Source: Capsicum annuum (lineage: Eukaryota > Streptophyta > Magnoliopsida > Solanales > Solanaceae). From it: DNA of 64,000 nt. The stretch spans positions 131,359,395 through 131,423,394 of the forward strand of contig NC_061118.1 in assembly GCF_002878395.1 (NCBI RefSeq). Direction: 5' to 3'. This document shows positions 57,751 through 64,000 of this stretch, in pieces. The notes under the pieces were generated by a model. That model ran no database searches. It was not told the origin of the DNA and worked only from the letters and a program-made list of their open reading frames with translations. A program made the position numbers and the translations under genes. The first letter of the stretch is position 1. The number at the start of each line of letters is the position of its first letter.

Positions 57751-59998
57751 ATTACCGTGACATTATTGCTCCTAGTTTGAAGGGTTGAAACAAGGACAAA
57801 AATTGGCTAGAGAACTAGATAATTAGGCATAGGTATGACTTGAATACATATAACATTGGTAGAAGATCCTCTTTAAATTGAAGTACGAGGAGTTTGATAG
57901 AATAGGAATAGATTTACCATGGCTCTTCCCTGAAACTTTCCAGAATGAGAAAATTCAAAAACTACCTTAATTCACCATCTCCCCATCAAATCAAAGTCAC
58001 AATCCTAGACTTGCGGACATATCCTCTCATCAAAATCTATAACCACAACCCTCTGCACAAACTAGAAATCACTATACACATGAATTCTGGGCTTTCCCTA
58101 ATACCCTATTATGGAAGAGTACTAACTTCTTACTATGACATTCTTCCTAGGGGAACTACTCTGAACTTCATCTAGCCTTAAAGCTTGTACTCTAACTTCT
58201 CTACCTTTCAACCTTAGTTTGGGAATGAACAGTGAATCCTTTTGAAGGAATAAAAAATTTTTATGGGTTAAAAAATGAGTTATGAAAAAGATTGGATGAT
58301 ATATAGGACATAAAAATACTAAAATTACCTCTAAAAGACTTTTAAAATGATGTACCATCGACAAATAAAGGTAGTTTCCGGTGCCAAGGTGAACCTCCAG
58401 CTCTACAGTGTAATACACACTATGAAGCAATAACTTTGCAACGTAAAGCCTAGTGCAAAGCTAAGGAAGCGAGCCCTCGCGGGCTCCTTCATGGGATGAA
58501 ACCAATGCTAACCCGCCCCTTCATGATCTACGACCTATTTTCCATTCCCAAACTTACCATAATGCATTGGAACCTATATTGAGGCACTCTACACTCAATC
58601 TAGAGATCACGTAGGCTCATTGTATGCATAATTTAGAGTCTACAATTACCCAGGATGTTTAAATCTCATTGCTCCAACACTAATTCTCATATACATATAT
58701 ATATCAAAATTTTCCACTCAACTTCTCATAAGTTATCAACCTAGGCTATTTCACACATTGTATTAAGCCTACTTATTCATTCCAAGAAATCATGCATCAC
58801 AGTTCTTGAGCATACATCTTATCACCATGATCAACATCTAAAGCTCAAGCTTAGTGTAGCATAAATCATGTACAATTGATGAAACATGCCACATACTATC
58901 CTAGTCTATCGAATAGAGAAATCAACCTAAATCTCTTATTTCACTTAACTTCGGCCTACACGTTCATCTTCTCTGCAACATTACTACTGCACCTTATAAT
59001 TTACTATACACCTTCCCACATGTTGTACTAGTTTACCACTACTAGAGAAAAAGGAATCAATGGGGTAAAGTTACATAATGAGGATAATTGATCTTAATCT
59101 TATAATATAACCCATTACGATCTTATTAGCATACTCTACTTTCTCACACCATATCTACTTACCCATGCATACATCCTAAATAACTTTAAGATTCTATAAA
59201 CACCAATGAGTCTCTACTTATAACATATTAGATAATCTACCCATTTTCATTCACAGCCTATAAATGATTTACACAACCACCATAACTATCCATTCTGAGC
59301 TCCTTCCCTATTTAAATAAATATTTATCATAGCTAACCACTCCACGAATTACCATACAACTTAGAATTCTTCTTACAATATTGGACAATCACCATAAAAG
59401 GGGATACCACCTTTATCACTCGAAATTTACCTAGACTCTAACTTCTAAACTTACGACTTTATATCACTAATGCTGGGAACATTTTACTAATCATAGGTTG
59501 TAACACTTTAAATTACTACCTCTAAACACTATTCCAATATTCTACTATAGATCTATATCCTTAATTGTTACTTCTCCAGCAAAGCTTTTGAAAGGGACTG
59601 AATATACCTTTTACCGCAGGTTCAAATGCATAATTGATATAAATAGGGGTATACACTCAAATAAACATAATTTAAAGCACTAATAGACTTCTCTCAAGTC
59701 CTTGTGCTATTTGATATGCCTTTCGAGGACTCAACCAAAAAGGACCACCTAATTTTGACTCTATGCTTTTGCACTTGATACCCTTGACAATGAGGCATGT
59801 CCAATAAAGTTAGAGCAAGAAAGGAATTTGTGTAACATTTGTATAGATGACCCTATAGCATGAATTAGAGTATAAAAGAATGTGAAACATATCCTAAATG
59901 CTCGATATCCTCCTTAATATAAGTGTGGTGCACGACACACCCATAAGCAAGAATTCATTTGACATGACTTCATAGACACCCTAAGACCATGAACCATA
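57751..59998 (-). other. B2 internal region, 5' part, no gene seen
   Basis: Reverse homolog of about 37.75-39.55 kb; anchors 'aatggatagttatggtggt' (38.19 kb; complement at 59.28 kb) and 'agagactcattggtgttta' (38.27 kb; complement at 59.20 kb). No retrotransposon protein motif is seen in any frame. Confidence 0.7.
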
Positions 59999-60010
59999 CT
60001 CTGATACCAA
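59999..60010 (-). promoter_or_regulatory. B2 primer-binding site
   Basis: Minus strand TTGGTATCAGAG, a perfect match to the initiator tRNA-Met type site, three bases from the LTR end. Confidence 0.9.
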
Positions 60011-60013
60011 GTT

Positions 60014-62247
60014 TGTCACATCCCGAGGTGAGTCCCTAGTTACAACAGGAATCTCAATCCACGAAGGCCTGAGAGTCCTCTTAGCATACTATCATAAGCA
60101 TAATCCATACATGAATAAAAGTGTGGAAGATATACGTAAATTCAAGTTGATCTTATAATCCAAATTGTATCAATAGAGTAGTGACAATACCATAATCAAA
60201 TCTAGTAAATGAAACCTTTACCAAATACTAACTTTCTAGGATAGGACAAGGCTCCTACCTAGACCTTAAACTGAAAGAATAAACATATGAATAAATTGCC
60301 TTCCAAAAGATGGATGGCTCACCAACTCTATCATATCCAAATGATAACATGATGTGATAGACCATGGGACTATGCTTTAGAACCTGTATTATAGGGTTTC
60401 AACACTTGGAAGTATTGATATGCAGAACTAACAAAACTAACATAAATTTCCTATAAAATAATTGAAGGTATTGTAAGGACAATTTAGTTCAAAGGCTTCA
60501 AGACATTCTTATAAATCATGGACTCAACTCTTTGCTTTAGTTCTGAGCTAGATGGTTCATCATACACTCTAAAATCCCACGAGCTTTATGAAATCTGACC
60601 ATAACTCGGCGCTAAGCCCCCAATCCACATTTGCTGCAAGATTGGATTTTTCAAAAACTGGTATACCCCCTATGTGAGTATTTCATAGCGATCCCCCATA
60701 TGACATGTCCAGAGTATCCTTCCATGTCGGATAACATATCATCAATATTGCATCGGCAAAACATGATTTCCATTCATGAGCCCTTACACTCAAATGCCTT
60801 CTTCAGGTAACCATAACTCTATTTAAGCCAAATTTAATCCTTTAAAGCCATGCTTCATTCTCAAGATATTCATTTCTTTCATGTTAAGTGCACTCCATAA
60901 TAGGTATCATCATACCTATACTTGAAAGTCATATCATATCAAATCATGTCCATAACCCCTTTCATTCAAAATCATGATAATAATCACAAAATAATTTAGA
61001 CATCACATGAAAGTATTTAATTTCAAATAGCATATAAAACTTATAAAAAGTACTCTCCATTAAAGAATTTAAAATATGGTGGCCAATTCAATCATTTATT
61101 ACATGAATTTTCTCCATTAAGACATAAAACCATTTTCGAATCATAATCAACTCTTTGAAACCATTTAAAATAATAAATTATAATAATTAAAGAGGCATTT
61201 AAACTAAATAATTATCATCATTCATAAAATATCCCCAATACTAGTCATACATAAATCTCATGATTGATAATTTAATAACATGTTAAGACGATAAATTTCA
61301 TCATGGTAGAGGGGTTTCATATTTCATGCTTCTAAATCTTTTTTGAAACTCATACCATATACACGCATGATTATAATTTAAGTTTATGGCAAGACCTTAT
61401 AGAAAATGCAATACTTTTATCAAAAATGAGTTCATAATACATGCTGTTCAAACAAATTCTAAATCCATTATATAAACATACATATAATCTGTATAGCTTG
61501 ATAAAATTTAAAATTTATGCCCAGGTGATTTAGGATAGTCCCACATACCTTTTGACTGATAAAAATTGAAGAATAAACTTTAGTTTGAAATCTACAAGTT
61601 TTAGAATTTATAATCCCTTCTTGGTGTTATTGGGAGGAAAAGAGTGAGGATTTGAGGATTTTCGTCAACTCTGGAATGAGCTTAGTGTTATATGACGGAT
61701 TGGGGGAGTTATGCAGGGTTAAAGGACCTTTTTCCCTTGATTATAGGTGGGAAAATGTGTTTTAACACCAGGGATATAAGATTCACACTGTGGAGCCAAA
61801 CGCAGAGAAAAAGATTTGCCTTGTGACCCCAAATGTGATGCACCAACATTGCCTCGTGACCAATCACGCACCCTGAAGAGTGTCTCACTAAGACAATCAT
61901 AACTTTTGATTTAGAACTCGAATTGATGAACAAGCAATTGTGTTAGAAAGAGGATTTAAAGGTATTTAATTCGATATATAATGGGCCTCATAACTCATTG
62001 TATTCTAAGTGTAATGGTCATTGAAAATGGACCTAAGAAAAATCATTTACTAAAATCCAATTGGTAAAAAAGTACTTAACATAACTTTGAGCTAGGAGAA
62101 TTTTTTATGACTTCAATCCATCTTCAAAGATATTCCCACACTAAAGATTTTTCATTCCCGCATAAATAATATTGAAATCATAGGGTTTGGGTCTATATAC
62201 ATAGGAAAGATGGTTCAAACTTTAGCCCAAAAATGTGGGGTGTTATA
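60014..62247 (-). repeat. B2 5' LTR (2,234 bp)
   Basis: Left end TGTCACATCCC; right end GGGGTGTTATA (CA to TA). Colinear with 48,159-50,492. Confidence 0.88.
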
Positions 62248-62615
62248 ATTATATATGATTTATATATTATTTTTGGATTGTTCTGCTTACCAATAGATTT
62301 CAAATATTGATCGTCCTTGGGAAGCTACATTTTCTCATAATGTATGTTTATTTATTTTAGTTTATGGTCAAGCCAAGGGCCTTGTTACGGCCTAGACAGT
62401 TAATCATTAGTAGAGGCTTGATAGATGTAATTTGGTAATTGTATTATCACAAAATTTTTGAGATAATATGGTTGTAAGTTTTCCTTGAGTTTTATTTTAA
62501 CTTATGCACTTTTGTTTGATATGAAGTATGCTTATGATAGTATGCTAACACATCTCTCTATCCATCATAGTTTAGGATATCCATTGTGGCAATGACCTTG
62601 ACTTGGGTAGTGACA
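62248..62615 (+). repeat. B3 5' LTR, second part
   Basis: Continues the LTR interrupted at 48,158: 'ttattttggattg.tctgc.tacca' also occurs in the B1 LTR near 43.03 kb. Ends GGGTAGTGACA. Confidence 0.82.
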
Positions 62616-62618
62616 AGC

Positions 62619-62631
62619 TTGGTATCAGAGC
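62619..62631 (+). promoter_or_regulatory. B3 primer-binding site
   Basis: TTGGTATCAGAGC, perfect tRNA-iMet type, four bases after the LTR end. It shows that the split LTR is a 5' LTR whose internal region lies to the right, beyond the next insertion. Confidence 0.88.
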
Positions 62632-62662
62632 ACGGTTTAGGGTGCTAGGGTTTCTACAATAC

Positions 62663-64000
62663 TGTCATGACCTGAGTTGGGTACCTAGCCATGATGAGCT
62701 TCCCGAACCATGAAGGCCCGAGAGCCCTTCTAACATGCAATCACATACACCATTCAATAAAAAGATGAAATGTGGAAATACATAACAAAATAGAATTATG
62801 GTCAACTTTTATTTCAAACTGTTCAATACTAAAATGAGTTCATAAAGATCAACAATATCTAACACAAGTCTGCAAAATCTCTACTAACTGAAAATAACCT
62901 CTATCTGAAGACTAGGACAAGGTCCCCAGTTAGACCATAAATCAAAATAAAATAACAATGACACATACATTAGGCCTTCCGGAATAAGGGAGGCTCACTA
63001 ACTACAAATCTCTGAACAATCAATCTACTGCTTAGCGGGACCCCGAGATTTATGTCTCAGACCTTAAAATATAAGGGGTCAATACGGATATACTGGTACG
63101 CAGAGCGATCCAAAATAATGTATTTATATATAACATAAGTGAGAGAAATTTATAAAATATTTTACATATGATGTATGAAAACACATGGGCATATTTTAAA
63201 TTCTTTGAAACATTTCTTTGAATTCATGAATCACTATTTATGTTACTTCTGAGCTAGATGGTACACCCTACAATCTATAATTCGAGGGGCTATATGAAAT
63301 CTGCCCTTGACTCTGTGGCCAAGCTCCCAATCAAAATTTACCGCAAGGATTGGAGTATCTATAAAGGGGACATGTAAGATCACACACCAGGATGGCAAAA
63401 TCCCCAACCAAACCCACAAGTTATGGTAGTGCACAAGATCATAAAGCAGGGCTCCTAACCATAGTCCCAATGTGGGATGACATGAATCAAGGTACATAAG
63501 ATCACAAAGCAGGGTACCATAATCCCCGTGTCAGCAAATCATGGTTTCTAGCATTGAGTCTTCCAACTCATACTTTCTTCAGGTAACCATCTAATTATCT
63601 TTAATCCCATTTTTAGTCTGTTCTAAACATGTATCTTTCTGAAATCAAATTCTAAAAATCTAAGTAAAATTCAGTATTTTAGTCTATTAAGCATTTGCTA
63701 TGGCATTCATCTATTTGGTCTCCTCATACCAAGACTTGCAAGTCGTATCTCTAAGCAATAAAATATCAAGTTCCAGTTTCTTCATTCAAAATATAAAGTT
63801 TGGACCACCATATCATTCAAATAGTTCAACAGAATTCATATTTCACAATATATGTAAGATTATACAAAGACTCTTTTCAACATTTCAACAAATATGTGGT
63901 GGTCAAGTATTTTGTAATAAACCATCCAATCTCTTTGAATCACCACTTTTTATTTGTATTAGAAAGAATCACCCTCTCCTTAGTTTAAATCCAAAATCCA
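62663..64000 (-). repeat. LTR running off the window
   Basis: Begins TGTCATGACCTGAGTTGGG and is colinear with the solo LTR at 33,432 (shared 'ggcccg', 'atatactggta', 'gcagag', 'acttgcaagtc'). It inserted about 30 bp after the B3 PBS. The preceding 5-mer AATAC should recur at its far end outside the window. Short frames in it are not genes. Confidence 0.72.

Larger units (their letters stand above)
48159..62247 (-). mobile_element. Element B2: complete non-coding LTR retrotransposon
   Basis: Minus-strand element with 3' LTR 48,159-50,492, PPT, internal region, PBS and 5' LTR 60,014-62,247. Flanking 5-mers ATTTT and ATTAT are a likely target duplication with one change. Without the nested element D it is about 8.25 kb, with 3.68 kb internal. 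The internal region has no recognisable retrotransposon protein; the longest frame (58,122-58,430, 102 codons) matches no family I know and is not kept in B1. It inserted into the B3 5' LTR, which continues on both sides. Confidence 0.87.

Noticed and set aside
58122..58430. 102-codon minus frame in the B2 interior
   Set aside because: It is in the sense direction of B2, but the homologous B1 segment (about 39.3-39.55 kb) does not keep the frame and no motif is seen.

Overview
The window is plant repeat-rich heterochromatin. I found no host gene, tRNA or rRNA. It is AT-rich and consists almost entirely of nested, decayed transposable elements: Ty3/gypsy LTR retrotransposons of the chromovirus (Del/Tekay-like) type, with PBSs matching initiator tRNA-Met, and one CACTA (En/Spm) DNA transposon. 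The mix and the style of LTR ends (TGTAACACCCC / TGTAATACCC) fit a large-genome dicot, most likely Solanaceae. That placement is an inference from family resemblance, not a database result.

Layout. 1-4.4 kb: fragments of LTR elements (a non-coding internal region, an LTR end, a minus-strand gag). 4.4-7.46 kb: LTR sequence. 7.46-37.7 kb: one old minus-strand gypsy element (called M1), cut into pieces. Its integrase and RNase H (7.46-9.13 kb), RT (10.4-11.1 kb), protease/zinc knuckle/gag C-terminus (20.3-21.3 kb) and gag (37.4-37.7 kb) are separated by a solo LTR (9.14-10.40 kb, TSD GACTA), a whole element A (11,097-20,300, TSD AAATA) and a CACTA composite (21,320-37,371). The CACTA composite is a giant foldback: two copies of the same 5' half of a CACTA element, each running from its terminal inverted repeat to the middle of the TNP2 transposase gene, joined in inverted orientation with a 9-nt loop at 26,154. 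The right arm was later hit by element E (26,523-30,743) and a solo LTR (33,432-35,690). 37.7-43.5 kb: a plus-strand element B1 with a long internal region lacking coding capacity and an intact 3' LTR. 43.5-46.4 kb: an LTR fragment and unassigned sequence. 46.4-64 kb: a plus-strand B-type 5' LTR (B3) split by a complete minus-strand B element (B2, 48,159-62,247), itself split by a gag-only element D (51,910-57,745). Another LTR starts at 62,663 and runs off the window.

No element looks autonomous. A lacks gag and has lost catalytic residues in RT and integrase; D and E keep part of gag but no pol; the B copies have no recognisable coding sequence yet keep PBS, PPT and LTRs. The most interesting object is the inverted CACTA duplication. 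If transcribed through its centre it would give a long double-stranded RNA covering the TNP2 gene, the arrangement known from the maize Mu killer locus for another transposon family.
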